A stretch of 64,000 nucleotides of DNA from ZC4RG29 sp964521255 (GTDB lineage Bacteria; Bacteroidota; Bacteroidia; Cytophagales; Cyclobacteriaceae): positions 1 through 64,000 of the forward strand of contig CAZFRM010000015.1 in the NCBI GenBank assembly GCA_964521255.1, given 5' to 3'. A program made the position numbers and the translations under genes. This document shows, one piece after another, positions 52,580 through 62,025 of this stretch (positions are counted from its first letter, which is position 1; each line of letters opens with the position of its first letter). Below the pieces are notes generated by a model. It searched no databases. It worked only from the letters and a program-made list of their open reading frames with translations, and had not been told where the DNA came from.

Positions 52580-54274
52580 ATGGAAGTAGTAGAGAAGAAA
52601 AATAAGAACAAGAAGTACAAACCTATACTCGAGGATATCCCCGACTGGCCGGTTTACCAACTCAGTAAAAACCGAAAGGAGTTTGTTGATGAGGTGACAA
52701 GAATAGCGGTGGATAGAATCAAAGGACTGCGCCCGACAACAAAGCAACTCGTTGATGAATTAGAGGCTACCGTATACCGGGAACAACAACGGATGAAAAG
52801 AAACCGTTGGCGTGTAGACCCTCCTGATGAGGCACGGTTTTGGGCCCGAATTAAAGAAGAACTTGTTTCCCTGCCCGGAAAACCGACAGAAGAAACCAAT
52901 ACTAAAATTGATGAACTCCTGGACCGTATCGTGTCGCGATACTCCAATGAAATTGCCGGAAACTTTAAACCAAGCTCATTCCGGCTCGCACGCGGGGTTA
53001 TTAAATTTTGGTTCTCCCGGCTTTTAAATGGCGCAAGGGTTAAAAAATTCGGAGCGTTCTTTCGCAACCAGTATACCTTACGTGATAAAATTCATATTGT
53101 CGGTAAAGCAAAACATATACGCAAGCTTGCCAAGCGCGGTACGGTAATTATGGTACCAACCCATTTCAGCAATCTCGATTCTGTTTTGATAGGTTGGGTA
53201 ATTCATTCATTAGGACTACCTGCATTTATCTATGGCGCGGGGCTGAATCTTTTCAACATAAAGATCTTTGCCTACTTTATGAATAGTCTGGGGGCATACA
53301 AAGTTGACAGGAGAAAAAAGAATTTACATTACCTCGAAACGCTGAAGACCTATTCAACACTGGCCATACAAAAAGGTGCACACAGTCTTTTTTTTCCAGG
53401 TGGCACAAGATCCCGCGCCGGAATGATAGAAAAAAACTTAAAGCTTGGATTGCTCAGTAGCGCAATAGAGGCCCAAAGAAATATTTACCTTAATACACCA
53501 CCGGGAGATGAGCCCAGGAAAATATTTATCATGCCCGTAACACTCAACTACCACTTTGTATTGGAAGCACCTGATCTGGTTGATGACTATCTCGCTGTTA
53601 AAGGTCAGGATCGTTATTTACCAGAACAAGACAAATACGGGAGCTGGCAGTTAATCCAGTTTCTTTTTAAATTTTTTACAAAAGGATCCAACATCTCTGT
53701 TTCCATCGGTCAGGGTCTTGACATCATGGGTAATTTTGTGGATGATGAAGGCAACAGTCTTGATCATGATGGAAGAATTATCGACACGGAGGATTATTTC
53801 AAATCAAATGGGGAGATCTCAATTGACTACCAGCGTGAAGATGAATACACACGAATGCTGAGTCAAAAAATTGTTCAGGAGTATCATCGTATCAACCGCG
53901 TTTTCTCAAGTCACCTCGTAGCTTTTGTTGCTTTTGAGATGTGGCAAAAAAAATATTCCAAACTTGACCTTTTCGGCCTGCTTCGTTTGCCGGAAGAAGA
54001 CGAGGTTATTGAGTATGAAGAATTCAAAACGGCTTGTAAAAGAGTTCGCAAACAGATTTCACGGTTAAAAAAAGAAGGCCGTGTCAATATGGCCACTCAC
54101 CTGAAAGAAGACATGGATTATGTAATCCGTCACGGGCTTGACAACGTTGGTATCTTCCATTTAAAAAGACCATTGCTCCTGAACAAAGAAGGAAACATCA
54201 TCACGCAGGATTTCAATCTCCTTTATTATTATCATAATCGCCTCGTCGGCTATGACCTCGAGAAGTTCATCTGA
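52580..54274 (+). CDS. Glycerol-3-phosphate/1-acyl-glycerol-3-phosphate acyltransferase
   Basis: A 564-residue PlsB/PlsC-superfamily acyltransferase. The start is the ATG at 52580. The N-terminal 150 residues are helical and charged. The catalytic HX4D lies at His195-Asp200 (PTHFSNLD), followed by a hydrophobic segment, YKVDRR, and the FPGGTRSRAG block that binds the phosphate. It probably makes lysophosphatidic acid from glycerol 3-phosphate, which fits gpsA overlapping its 3' end by 23 bases. The large size points to a PlsB-like first-step enzyme rather than PlsC. Confidence 0.85.
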   Translation: MEVVEKKNKNKKYKPILEDIPDWPVYQLSKNRKEFVDEVTRIAVDRIKGLRPTTKQLVDELEATVYREQQRMKRNRWRVDPPDEARFWARIKEELVSLPGKPTEETNTKIDELLDRIVSRYSNEIAGNFKPSSFRLARGVIKFWFSRLLNGARVKKFGAFFRNQYTLRDKIHIVGKAKHIRKLAKRGTVIMVPTHFSNLDSVLIGWVIHSLGLPAFIYGAGLNLFNIKIFAYFMNSLGAYKVDRRKKNLHYLETLKTYSTLAIQKGAHSLFFPGGTRSRAGMIEKNLKLGLLSSAIEAQRNIYLNTPPGDEPRKIFIMPVTLNYHFVLEAPDLVDDYLAVKGQDRYLPEQDKYGSWQLIQFLFKFFTKGSNISVSIGQGLDIMGNFVDDEGNSLDHDGRIIDTEDYFKSNGEISIDYQREDEYTRMLSQKIVQEYHRINRVFSSHLVAFVAFEMWQKKYSKLDLFGLLRLPEEDEVIEYEEFKTACKRVRKQISRLKKEGRVNMATHLKEDMDYVIRHGLDNVGIFHLKRPLLLNKEGNIITQDFNLLYYYHNRLVGYDLEKFI

Positions 54275-55310
54275 CAATAAGCCGGTCGGAGTGATCGGCG
54301 CCGGAAACTTCGGAAGTGCCGTGGCTAATCTTTTGGCACGTAATACCAAAGTATTATTGTATGCCCGCGATGAAAAAGTAATTCAAAGGATACAGGAAAA
54401 GCGTGAGAACCGTGGCCATAAAATGCATAAAAATATTGAGCCCACGCAAAGCCTTTCTCAAATTTCAAAAGAATGTGAAGTAATATTTCCAATCATTCCA
54501 TCGGAACACTTTCGTTCCATGATGAAAAAACTTTCGCCGCACCTTCACCCCTACCATGTTCTTATTCATGGCACAAAAGGATTCGATATCACATTACCCA
54601 AGGGACATACAATAGAATCCATAACAAAATTGGATCGAAGCCAGGTGAAAACTATGAGTGAAGTGATTCGGGAAGAAAGTGTTGTCGTACGTGTAGGCTG
54701 CCTGGCAGGACCAAACCTGGCGAAAGAACTTGCAGAAAAACATCCGGCCGCTACGGTTATTGCCAGTCATTTTGATGAAGTGATTGCTATAGGGAAAAAA
54801 TTACTTAGAAACGATTCATTTCAGGTCTATGGAAATAAAGATTTGGTAGGTGTTGAACTGGCCGGCGTCTTAAAGAATGTAATCGCCATTGCATCGGGAG
54901 CGCTGAGTGGAATGGGCTACGGTGAAAATGCAAAAGGATTGCTCATCAGCCGGGGGGTAATTGAAATGATTTATTTAGGACGGGCATTGGGAGGAAACAC
55001 TGAAGCATTTCTTGGACTGGCCGGAATAGGAGACCTGGTAACTACCTGCAACAGTTCTTTGAGCAGAAATTTTCAGGTGGGATATAAGCTTGCCCAGGGA
55101 ATTAAACTTAACGAGATTATTGCAAGTACAGATGAAATTGCAGAAGGTGTCAACACCGTACGAATAGCAAAAAAATGTGCTGACTATTATAAAGTGAGAG
55201 CCCCCATTACCGGTATGTTGTACAAGGTTCTCTTTGATGATCTTACTGTCGCAGAAGCACTACAATATCTTATGCGGTATCCGTTGAATGTTGATATTGA
55301 TTTTCTCTAG
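54252..55310 (+). CDS. gpsA: NAD(P)H-dependent glycerol-3-phosphate dehydrogenase
   Basis: A 352-residue enzyme that reduces dihydroxyacetone phosphate to glycerol 3-phosphate for phospholipids. Rossmann motif GVIGAGNFGSAVANLLAR (13-30), AGPNLAKELAE, catalytic lysine in GVELAGVLKNVIAIASG, and GIGDLVTTC. Overlap with the acyltransferase gene indicates a substrate-supply operon. The final residues are normal for the family. Confidence 0.95.
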   Translation: MTSRSSSDNKPVGVIGAGNFGSAVANLLARNTKVLLYARDEKVIQRIQEKRENRGHKMHKNIEPTQSLSQISKECEVIFPIIPSEHFRSMMKKLSPHLHPYHVLIHGTKGFDITLPKGHTIESITKLDRSQVKTMSEVIREESVVVRVGCLAGPNLAKELAEKHPAATVIASHFDEVIAIGKKLLRNDSFQVYGNKDLVGVELAGVLKNVIAIASGALSGMGYGENAKGLLISRGVIEMIYLGRALGGNTEAFLGLAGIGDLVTTCNSSLSRNFQVGYKLAQGIKLNEIIASTDEIAEGVNTVRIAKKCADYYKVRAPITGMLYKVLFDDLTVAEALQYLMRYPLNVDIDFL

Positions 55311-55317
55311 GGGAGAA

Positions 55318-55350
55318 GGTTAATAGTTAAAGGTTAATGGTTAATAGTTG
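55318..55350 (+). repeat. Left arm of inverted GTTAAT-rich repeat
   Basis: The plus strand reads GGTTAATAGTTAAAGGTTAA and continues in the same style. It is an inverted partner of 55810-55848, the pair enclosing one small membrane-protein gene. It lies 7 bases behind gpsA. Confidence 0.7.
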
Positions 55351-55371
55351 GACGTTTTAAATTTACTCAAT

Positions 55372-55785
55372 TCATATTAAACGTTTAGGTCTCATATTAT
55401 AAACCGTCCAATCAGCTATTAATAAAATTACAAAGTATGCTATCAAAAATAGGATGCCTCGAATGTCCCACTCAATTGCCTTAACATGATTTCCACTGCG
55501 TTCAATTGAGTCCGATAATGCCAAATAAAAGGAAATAATAATGAATGCAGTAACAAGTCCAAAGACCAGTCCCCAAAGCAATTTATTATTTCTGATAATT
55601 TGCAGCACTAACATAATTGTCGGGACCGTGTAAAGAGTTAAATAGTTAACTCCTATCGAACTTTCAGAATATGGATATCTTGAAATATTGTCCCAGGCAA
55701 GAATTGTCCATAAAATTAATCCCACTCCATAAAGAGTTCGCTGAACAAAGTCCTTTGCTAATATGTCCTTTACCTTATTTATCAA
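55372..55785 (-). CDS. Small four-helix membrane protein, unknown
   Basis: A 137-residue protein with four hydrophobic segments (about 16-33, 48-64, 69-90, 108-128) and basic ends. No family is recognised. It is enclosed by inverted GTTAAT-rich repeats and is not related in function to gpsA or the HIT gene on either side, so it may be a recent insertion. Confidence 0.68.
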   Translation of the reverse strand: MINKVKDILAKDFVQRTLYGVGLILWTILAWDNISRYPYSESSIGVNYLTLYTVPTIMLVLQIIRNNKLLWGLVFGLVTAFIIISFYLALSDSIERSGNHVKAIEWDIRGILFLIAYFVILLIADWTVYNMRPKRLI

Positions 55786-55809
55786 CTTGTCCTAAATCAA
55801 AATGGCACA

Positions 55810-55848
55810 CAACTATTAACTTTTAACGATTAACCTTTAACAATTAAC
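55810..55848 (-). repeat. Right arm of inverted GTTAAT-rich repeat
   Basis: The minus strand reads GTTAATTGTTAAAGGTTAAT followed by a similar unit, partly matching the left arm at 55318-55350. It overlaps the last six codons and stop of the HIT gene (residues KLIVKG). Confidence 0.7.
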
Positions 55849-56240
55849 TTCACCTCCGCGCTGATTTTCTCAGCAATTGAAATCAACTCTTCCTTACTGA
55901 GTTTAAGTTTCGGGTGACTGAAATTAATGTCGCCCATGGAATTTAATGGAATGAGATGAACGTGTGCATGTGGTACCTCAAGGCCAATAACACAAACACC
56001 AACACGGAGGCAGGGAATAACTTTTTCAATTCCTTTCGCAACTTTTTTACAGAATACATTCATGGAGGCTAACGTATCGTCATCCAGATCAAAAATATAA
56101 TCCACTTCTTTTTTAGGAACGACCAATGTATGTCCTTTCACTAATGGGTTGATATCAAGAAAGGCAATAAACCGGTCGTCTTCAGCAACAATGTATCCCG
56201 GTATTTCGCGATTGATAATCCTGGTGAAAATAGAAGACAT
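55830..56240 (-). CDS. HIT-family nucleotide-binding hydrolase
   Basis: A 136-residue histidine-triad protein. FTRIINREIPGYIVAEDDRF opens the domain, and the triad HAHVHLIP has His91, 93 and 95. HIT proteins cleave phosphoramidates or dinucleoside polyphosphates. In Bacteroidota the gene is commonly next to greA, as here. The last residues come from a GTTAAT-rich repeat, so the native C-terminus was probably replaced or extended. Confidence 0.93.
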   Translation of the reverse strand: MSSIFTRIINREIPGYIVAEDDRFIAFLDINPLVKGHTLVVPKKEVDYIFDLDDDTLASMNVFCKKVAKGIEKVIPCLRVGVCVIGLEVPHAHVHLIPLNSMGDINFSHPKLKLSKEELISIAEKISAEVKLIVKG

Positions 56241-56244
56241 TATT

Positions 56245-56436
56245 AATCGTTTAATGATTTAGTGCTACTTAGTTCATTCAAAAATCTATGATACAAACGA
56301 AAAAATGGCAGTAAGCAAATGGCAATAGGCAATTTTGCCTACTGCGATTGCCTTTTGCCTACTTTTCAACATTGGTTAATATCTGTTGATAAAATGTTTT
56401 GTATTTAGTAAATGATGCTCTCATTAATAATTAAAG
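56245..56436 (-). repeat. ~190-bp dispersed element, copy 2
   Basis: The reverse complement of 19498-19689 with few differences. It fills the whole gap between the HIT start (56240) and the greA stop (56456), so the HIT promoter or leader now lies in or beyond the element. The internal GGCAATAGGCAATTTTGCCTA hairpin half is retained. Confidence 0.85.
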
Positions 56437-56455
56437 GTCTTATTGTTACAAGATG

Positions 56456-56932
56456 TTATGATCCTATATCCAAAATCTCAAACTCAATTTCTCCTGCAGG
56501 GGTTTTGATCTTTGCTGATTCGCCTTTCTTCTTCCCCAATAACCCTTTGCCTATTGGCGACATGGTTGAAATCCTTCCTGCTTTTAGATCAGCTTCTTCC
56601 TCAGAAACTAAAGTATAGGTAAATGATGCACCATTTTTCTTATTCTTAATGGTCACCTTGGAAAGAATAGAAACTTTAGAAGTATCAATGTTGGTTTCAT
56701 CCAGTAAGCGTGCATTGCTTACAAGATCTTCGAGCTGGGCAATCTTAGCTTCCAGCATACCTTGCGCATCCTTTGCTGCATCATACTCAGCATTCTCACT
56801 CAAGTCACCTTTATCACGGGCATCAGCAATCTGCCTGGCTATTTCTGTTCTGCCTTTTGATTTCAATTCACTTAGTTCGCCTTTAAGTTTCTCCAAACCA
56901 TCTTTTGTATAATAGGAAACTCTCTTGCTCAT
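56456..56932 (-). CDS. greA: Transcription elongation factor GreA
   Basis: A 158-residue factor that rescues backtracked RNA polymerase by stimulating transcript cleavage. Long N-terminal coiled coil with the acidic tip DARDKGDLSENAEYDAAKDA (40-59) and the FKBP-like C-terminal domain with SPIGKGLLGKKKG. The length and both domains are normal. Confidence 0.97.
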   Translation of the reverse strand: MSKRVSYYTKDGLEKLKGELSELKSKGRTEIARQIADARDKGDLSENAEYDAAKDAQGMLEAKIAQLEDLVSNARLLDETNIDTSKVSILSKVTIKNKKNGASFTYTLVSEEEADLKAGRISTMSPIGKGLLGKKKGESAKIKTPAGEIEFEILDIGS

Positions 56933-56957
56933 AATACATCCTTTATTTGAAGTATAA

Positions 56958-56997
56958 TAAAAAAAGAAACAACGGCTTCAGCGCAGGAAGCCGTTGT
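56958..56997 (-). terminator. Terminator behind the pentapeptide gene
   Basis: A perfect 11-bp stem (ACAACGGCTTC / GAAGCCGTTGT) with a 7-base loop, followed on the minus strand by TTCTTTTTTTATT. It separates the pentapeptide gene from greA. Confidence 0.9.
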
Positions 56998-57043
56998 CAG
57001 TAATAAGTCAAAGGTAAAGGTTTATTTTTTCAGGAACAAAATA

Positions 57044-57889
57044 TTAGCCGCTAACCAGTTCCGGCAAATTGGTTTTGATTTGTTCTAACACTTCGTCATC
57101 AAATTTAGCCAGGTAAAGGGTTTTAACTTTTGCGAGTTGTTCAACGGTAAGTCCTTTGGCGCCGCGAAGATCAGCCTTATATAAGCTCGCATTCTCGAAG
57201 TCCGCTCCCATCAGGTAAGCGTTTTGCAAATTTGCTTCCATTAAAAAAGCGTTTTTGAAATTCGCCTTGATAAGAAATGATCCATTGAACCTGGCCTTTA
57301 TTAAAAAAGCATCTTTGAAATTAGTACCACTGGCATACGCTCCCTTAAGGTTGGCCTGGTTTAAATTAGAGTTCTCAAAATTAGTCTGATTGAGGCGGGC
57401 ATTTTCAAAATTGACTTCAATGAGGGAGGACTGAGAAACGTTAGCGGAATTAAGATTTGATGCTGATAGATTTACATAGTTCAAATTTGTTCTTGGCAAA
57501 AAACAGTTAACCAAATTAATCTCGTGTATTCTATGGCGGTTTAATCTTTTTATATTACCCACCGTACGAAACGCAGCTTCTTCAGATTCCCACAAACGAA
57601 AGTCATCAATCTCATCTTTATACATACGTATACGTTGACGCTTCTCCCCGCTTTGGTTAAGCCAGAAAATCAGGATACCAATCACGGCAATATCGAAAAT
57701 CATACCGTGAGCCTCCGCAAGTATCTCCTGGATGAAACTATCGTAATCCCTGATGTAATACTTCATACTCAGGCTTAATACAATTATGGCAACACCCACC
57801 AGTACAATAGTTGAAGTAAGCAATGGCTTTTCAAGTACCGAGTTGAAGAAGTCGTTAGCTCTCTTAAGTTGATTTGAAATAAAGCGCAT
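57044..57889 (-). CDS. Membrane-anchored pentapeptide-repeat protein
   Basis: A 281-residue protein with two N-terminal membrane helices (about 23-44 and 60-80), a short charged segment, then about 20 pentapeptide repeats of the A(D/N)LXX kind from about residue 130 to 255 (for example FENARLNQTNFENSNLNQAN), forming a right-handed square beta-helix in the cytoplasm. It lacks any known quinolone-resistance (Qnr) arrangement because of the membrane anchor. Function is unknown. Confidence 0.88.
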   Translation of the reverse strand: MRFISNQLKRANDFFNSVLEKPLLTSTIVLVGVAIIVLSLSMKYYIRDYDSFIQEILAEAHGMIFDIAVIGILIFWLNQSGEKRQRIRMYKDEIDDFRLWESEEAAFRTVGNIKRLNRHRIHEINLVNCFLPRTNLNYVNLSASNLNSANVSQSSLIEVNFENARLNQTNFENSNLNQANLKGAYASGTNFKDAFLIKARFNGSFLIKANFKNAFLMEANLQNAYLMGADFENASLYKADLRGAKGLTVEQLAKVKTLYLAKFDDEVLEQIKTNLPELVSG

Positions 57890-58144
57890 AGCTTGACTTT
57901 GTGTTAAGCGTCAAAGAGGCTTTTAATGATGCCTGAATATTGACTGCAAAAAGCAAATCTACATTATTTTGAATAAGAGCCACAATAGGCACTGACTCAT
58001 AATGGTGGGTTATCTTACACGGGTTTAAGCTTCATTAATGGTAAGTCAACGATGGATTGGCAGGTTATTTCCGCTTGTCTGGTCTTAAAAAATAATTCTC
58101 TGGCAGAGGTATCAGGGAATCTTACATGATCACGTTAATAAATT

Positions 58145-59497
58145 CTATAATAAAATATGCACTACGGAAAAATAAACACCCAGACCGAGCAAGTCATTTA
58201 TTGTGGTGATGAACGGACCAGAAGCAAGTGCTGGGTTAAAGCCCATTTTATTAAGTATGAGAGGTGTTAACGTACCGATGAACGAGGCAAACACAACCAC
58301 ACAAAACAGCGCTAAGGAAACAACCACAGCCAACTTGTTTTGTCCGTCTAATAATACATTAGCAAAGTATACGATCAAGCTTAAAAAAATTCCATTGAGC
58401 AAGGCTACCAAAAAAACTTTCAACAATCTCTTTACCAAACGTTCCTCAACAAAACCTGGATTAGCCAGACTTTGCACCACGATAGAGGAAGATTGAATTC
58501 CAACATTTCCTCCTGTCGCCTGGATCAGCGGGATAAAAAATGCGATAGCAGTAATACGTGTTAGCTCAGCTTCAAACAGCCCCATAAACTGAGCGCTAAA
58601 AATTCCGCCAATAATACCAATTAATAACCAGGGAAGACGAGCTCTCGTATTTCGCCAGACACTATCATCCTCTTCAACATCTTCTGTGATACCGGCCATC
58701 ATTTGTCTCTCCTCCTCCGCCAGTTCGGTTATTACATCCACTACATCATCGATAGTAATCCTTCCTACCAGTTGTCCCTGAACATTAACCACCGGCATAG
58801 ATTCCATATCGTATCGCTTCATCAACTCCGCCACCTCACGCTCCTCCATAAAAGTTTCAACGCTGGGTACATCCTTTTCGTAAATGTCAGCTACCCTGGT
58901 TTTGGCATCGGATACAATCAGGTTTTGTAAGGCCACTCTTCCAAGAAGTTTATCCGTTTCATCCACAACATAAACGGTGTAGAACTTGGTTACATTCTCA
59001 GCCTGTTTCCTGATTTCGTCAATGCATTGAACAACGGTCCAGTTCACCCGGGCCCTGATCAATTCCTTCGCCATCAAACCACCGGCTATGTTCTCCTCAT
59101 AACGCAATAATTCAGTGACCTGTGACCGCAGTTGATCCTCAAGCCCGGACAAAACTTCCTCGCGCAGTTTAATCGGTAACTCATTTATTATATCGGCAGC
59201 GTCATCAGAATCCAGGAGGTTTACCATGGATGATATTTCCCACGGTTGATATACTTGGAGATAATGTTTGCGGGTATCCGTATCAAGATCATTGATGATT
59301 TCTGCCTGCTTTTCAAAGGGAAGAAGATCCATTACATATTTGGATTCTTCAGCCTTGAATTCATAAAGAAGAGCCGTGATATCAGCAGCTTTAACGGTCT
59401 CTAAAGCCTCGCGTATGAATTGATCATCACGCTCATCAAGCGCTTGTTGAAAGCGATCTCTGAATTCTTTTGTTAATTCAAACTCAATCGATAACAC
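58145..59497 (-). CDS. mgtE: Magnesium transporter MgtE
   Basis: A 450-residue Mg2+ channel. An N-terminal superhelical domain (MgtE_N, about 20-130), two CBS domains (about 137-250) sensing Mg2+, a plug helix, and a C-terminal five-helix pore with ATGGNVGIQSSSIVVQSLA and the last helices containing NKMGFNPALASGPFITTIND. The start overlaps rsmA's end by 14 bases. No M-box riboswitch is visible since the gene has no leader of its own. Confidence 0.96.
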   Translation of the reverse strand: MLSIEFELTKEFRDRFQQALDERDDQFIREALETVKAADITALLYEFKAEESKYVMDLLPFEKQAEIINDLDTDTRKHYLQVYQPWEISSMVNLLDSDDAADIINELPIKLREEVLSGLEDQLRSQVTELLRYEENIAGGLMAKELIRARVNWTVVQCIDEIRKQAENVTKFYTVYVVDETDKLLGRVALQNLIVSDAKTRVADIYEKDVPSVETFMEEREVAELMKRYDMESMPVVNVQGQLVGRITIDDVVDVITELAEEERQMMAGITEDVEEDDSVWRNTRARLPWLLIGIIGGIFSAQFMGLFEAELTRITAIAFFIPLIQATGGNVGIQSSSIVVQSLANPGFVEERLVKRLLKVFLVALLNGIFLSLIVYFANVLLDGQNKLAVVVSLALFCVVVFASFIGTLTPLILNKMGFNPALASGPFITTINDLLGLGVYFSVVHILL

Positions 59498-60266
59498 GAT
59501 GCTCCTGGATTAGAGATGTAAGGTGAATAAAATCTTCAACCGATAGTTGTTCTGCCCGCTTATCCAGCATGGAAAGGGTTGAAATTTCAGCGGGCAAATT
59601 TAGATTTTTTAAAGCGTTACGCAACGTTTTGCGCCGGTTATTGAATCCTTGCTTTACAACTTGCACAAAAAGTTTTTCGTCGCAAGAAAGTTTATCTCGC
59701 TCATTTCTTCTCAGGCGAATTACTCCTGACATTACTTTAGGTGGTGGCGTAAATACACCGGGTGGAACTTTGAAGAGAAACTCTATCGTGTAAAAAGTTT
59801 GTAACAAGACGCTGAGTATTCCATAGGTTTTGTTTCCGGGAGGCGAGGCGAGGCGATCAGCCACCTCCTTCTGAAGCATGCAAACCACTTCAGTAACCTG
59901 ATCGCGTTGTTCCAGTACCTTAAAGAATATCTGCGATGAAATGTTATAGGGAAAATTGCCAATAATAGAAAATGGAGAAGTGAACAAGGCATGAATTTTT
60001 AATTCAAGAAAATCACCTTCAAATAATTTATTCGTCAGGTCAGGATAATGTTTATGAAGATACGCTACTGATTCCCTGTCTATCTCAATTACGTATAGAT
60101 CAATGTCTTTTCTCGTTAATAAATATTGTGTCAAAACTCCTGTACCCGGTCCTATCTCCAGCACCTTCTGCCCTTCTTTTATGGACAACGCCTCCACAAT
60201 CTTTCTTGCAATATTCTGATCCCGTAAAAAATGTTGCCCCAGAAATTTTTTCGGACGAACCGTCAT
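59484..60266 (-). CDS. rsmA: 16S rRNA dimethyladenosine transferase (RsmA/KsgA)
   Basis: A 260-residue methyltransferase that dimethylates two adjacent adenosines near the 3' end of 16S rRNA. KKFLGQHFLRD opens the protein, LEIGPGTGVLT (36-46) binds SAM and NFPYNIS is the catalytic motif IV. Its 3' end overlaps mgtE by 14 bases, giving an rsmA-mgtE operon found in other Bacteroidota. Confidence 0.97.
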   Translation of the reverse strand: MTVRPKKFLGQHFLRDQNIARKIVEALSIKEGQKVLEIGPGTGVLTQYLLTRKDIDLYVIEIDRESVAYLHKHYPDLTNKLFEGDFLELKIHALFTSPFSIIGNFPYNISSQIFFKVLEQRDQVTEVVCMLQKEVADRLASPPGNKTYGILSVLLQTFYTIEFLFKVPPGVFTPPPKVMSGVIRLRRNERDKLSCDEKLFVQVVKQGFNNRRKTLRNALKNLNLPAEISTLSMLDKRAEQLSVEDFIHLTSLIQEHRVID

Positions 60267-60413
60267 TGTGATTAGTTATTGGTTATAAGGTTATCAGTTA
60301 TTAGTGTTTCACGGTTGAACTTACTTGTTATGTTAGCAGATAACTATCAACGGAAATCCAATCTACAAGGAACAAATTAAAATTTTTGTTAAATCGGGAT
60401 AGAATTCAAACGA

Positions 60414-61448
60414 ATGACATCTACCAGGCCACATGAAAAACCTCGCATTGGTATCACCATCGGTGATCTTAACGGCGTTGGACCCGAAGTAATTTTAAAA
60501 GCTTTGGCTGATAACCGGTTGCTCTCCCTGCTTACGCCGGTGATCTATGGTTCAACGCGTGCCGTTTCTTTTTACAAGAAATCGATGAGCCTGGAAGAGA
60601 TTAATTACTTACAAGTGAAAGCAAAAGGACATTTTGTTCCAAAGCACATAAATGTTGTCAATTGCTGGGAAGATGTTATTGAGATTACTCCGGGAAAACC
60701 CTCAACGGAAACAGGGAAAGTCGCTTTTAAAGCTATTGAACAAGCTTGCACGGAACTTAAGGAAGGGCTAATCGATGCTATTGTTACTGCTCCAATAGAC
60801 AAGAAGACCATTCACAGTGAAGCTTTTCCCTTCAGGGGACACACCGAATACATTACAGAATTCTTTGGGTCAAAAGAAAGCTTAATGCTAATGTGCAGTG
60901 AAACATTAAAGGTGGGTCTTGTTACTGAACATTTACCGTTACGCGATGTAGCTGCTAATATTACCAAAGAACGAATCCAGTCGAAAATACAATTGCTTGA
61001 GCAATCCCTCCAAAAAGACTTTGGTATACCTAAACCAAAAATTGCTGTATTGGGACTAAATCCACATGCCGGCGATGGGGGATTGTTGGGAATGGAGGAA
61101 GAAGAGATCATCAGACCAGCGATTATTGAATTGAAGAATAAGGGCAAATTGGTTTCCGGGCCCTATCCTGCTGACGGTTTCTTCGGTTCGGATTCGGCAA
61201 GAAAATTCAATGGGGTGCTTGCCATGTACCATGACCAGGGCCTTATTCCCTTCAAGGTTTTAAATTTTGAGCACGGTGTTAACTTTACAGCCGGGCTGAA
61301 TGTTATAAGAACCTCACCCGACCATGGAACAGGGTACGGAATAGCGGGAAAAAACCTGGCGGATGAAAGCTCTATGCGTGAGGCGATTTATATGGCAAGC
61401 GATATTTTAAAAGTACGCTTTGAACCGTCTAAAGAAAAATTACCTTAA
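60414..61448 (+). CDS. pdxA: 4-hydroxythreonine-4-phosphate dehydrogenase
   Basis: A 344-residue vitamin B6 enzyme of the DXP-dependent pathway. RIGITIGDLNGVGPEV at the N-terminus, and the three metal histidines at His143 (RGHTEY), His218 (NPHAGD) and His273 (MYHDQGLIPFK). Its divergence from rsmA is the common Bacteroidota arrangement. pdxJ is not in the window. Confidence 0.96.
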   Translation: MTSTRPHEKPRIGITIGDLNGVGPEVILKALADNRLLSLLTPVIYGSTRAVSFYKKSMSLEEINYLQVKAKGHFVPKHINVVNCWEDVIEITPGKPSTETGKVAFKAIEQACTELKEGLIDAIVTAPIDKKTIHSEAFPFRGHTEYITEFFGSKESLMLMCSETLKVGLVTEHLPLRDVAANITKERIQSKIQLLEQSLQKDFGIPKPKIAVLGLNPHAGDGGLLGMEEEEIIRPAIIELKNKGKLVSGPYPADGFFGSDSARKFNGVLAMYHDQGLIPFKVLNFEHGVNFTAGLNVIRTSPDHGTGYGIAGKNLADESSMREAIYMASDILKVRFEPSKEKLP

Positions 61449-61534
61449 TTGGTTGTGTGTATTTGCCATTTAACCGCTCACATACAGGGTATGGGGATAA
61501 ATCAATAAATTTGAACTTCAAGTAAACTGCTGAA

Positions 61535-61921
61535 ATGGATATTGTCACAAAAAAGCAACTTAACATTCTGATCCAACTGGCTGAAGCTGATAAGCACTTT
61601 GCCAAGATTGAGCGGGAGATGATATTCAAAATTGCCCGGGAACGTAAATTCCCGGAAGAAACGGTTACTGAGTTAATCCGTAACCCGGAACCCATCGACT
61701 CCCTGGGAGCGCTTTCCCTGGACCAGAAGTTCGAGTATCTATGGTCTGCTATTGAGCTTGTCTTTGCCGATCATAATGTTTTCGAAAGCGAACTTATTTT
61801 TTGTAAGAACATTGCCATAAAACTGGGCTTTAAGAAGGGTGTAATCGATTTTTTCATCGAAAATTACGGTAAAAAGACCCGTGAGGAATTCAAGGAAATA
61901 TCCTTAACAGAGTACATTTAA
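61535..61921 (+). CDS. TerB-like helical protein
   Basis: A 128-residue all-helical cytoplasmic protein. LAEADKHFAKIEREMIFKIA (18-37) and FADHNVFESELIFCKNIA near 76-93 are the paired acidic metal-binding-like helices of the TerB fold. TerB relatives have been linked to tellurite and stress responses, but no ter genes are nearby. It lies between pdxA and yceD. Confidence 0.78.
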   Translation: MDIVTKKQLNILIQLAEADKHFAKIEREMIFKIARERKFPEETVTELIRNPEPIDSLGALSLDQKFEYLWSAIELVFADHNVFESELIFCKNIAIKLGFKKGVIDFFIENYGKKTREEFKEISLTEYI

Positions 61922-61984
61922 AGTCAGTTTCCATTCATTTGGAGTGGTTTTCAACTCCATTTTTTAATTTCTGACGATTTCTAC

Positions 61985-61992
61985 TAAATTTG
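61985..61992 (+). promoter_or_regulatory. -7 element for yceD-rpmF
   Basis: TAAATTTG is an exact TAnnTTTG match, 34 bases before the yceD ATG. It overlaps the TTG that could otherwise serve as an early start at 61990 and so supports the ATG at 62026. Confidence 0.6.
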
Positions 61993-62025
61993 CCGACTTA
62001 TTTTTTAGAACCTGCTGGTTTTGAA

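Noticed and set aside
61990..62025. TTG start for yceD
   Set aside because: It lies inside the -7 promoter element, so the ATG at 62026 is preferred.
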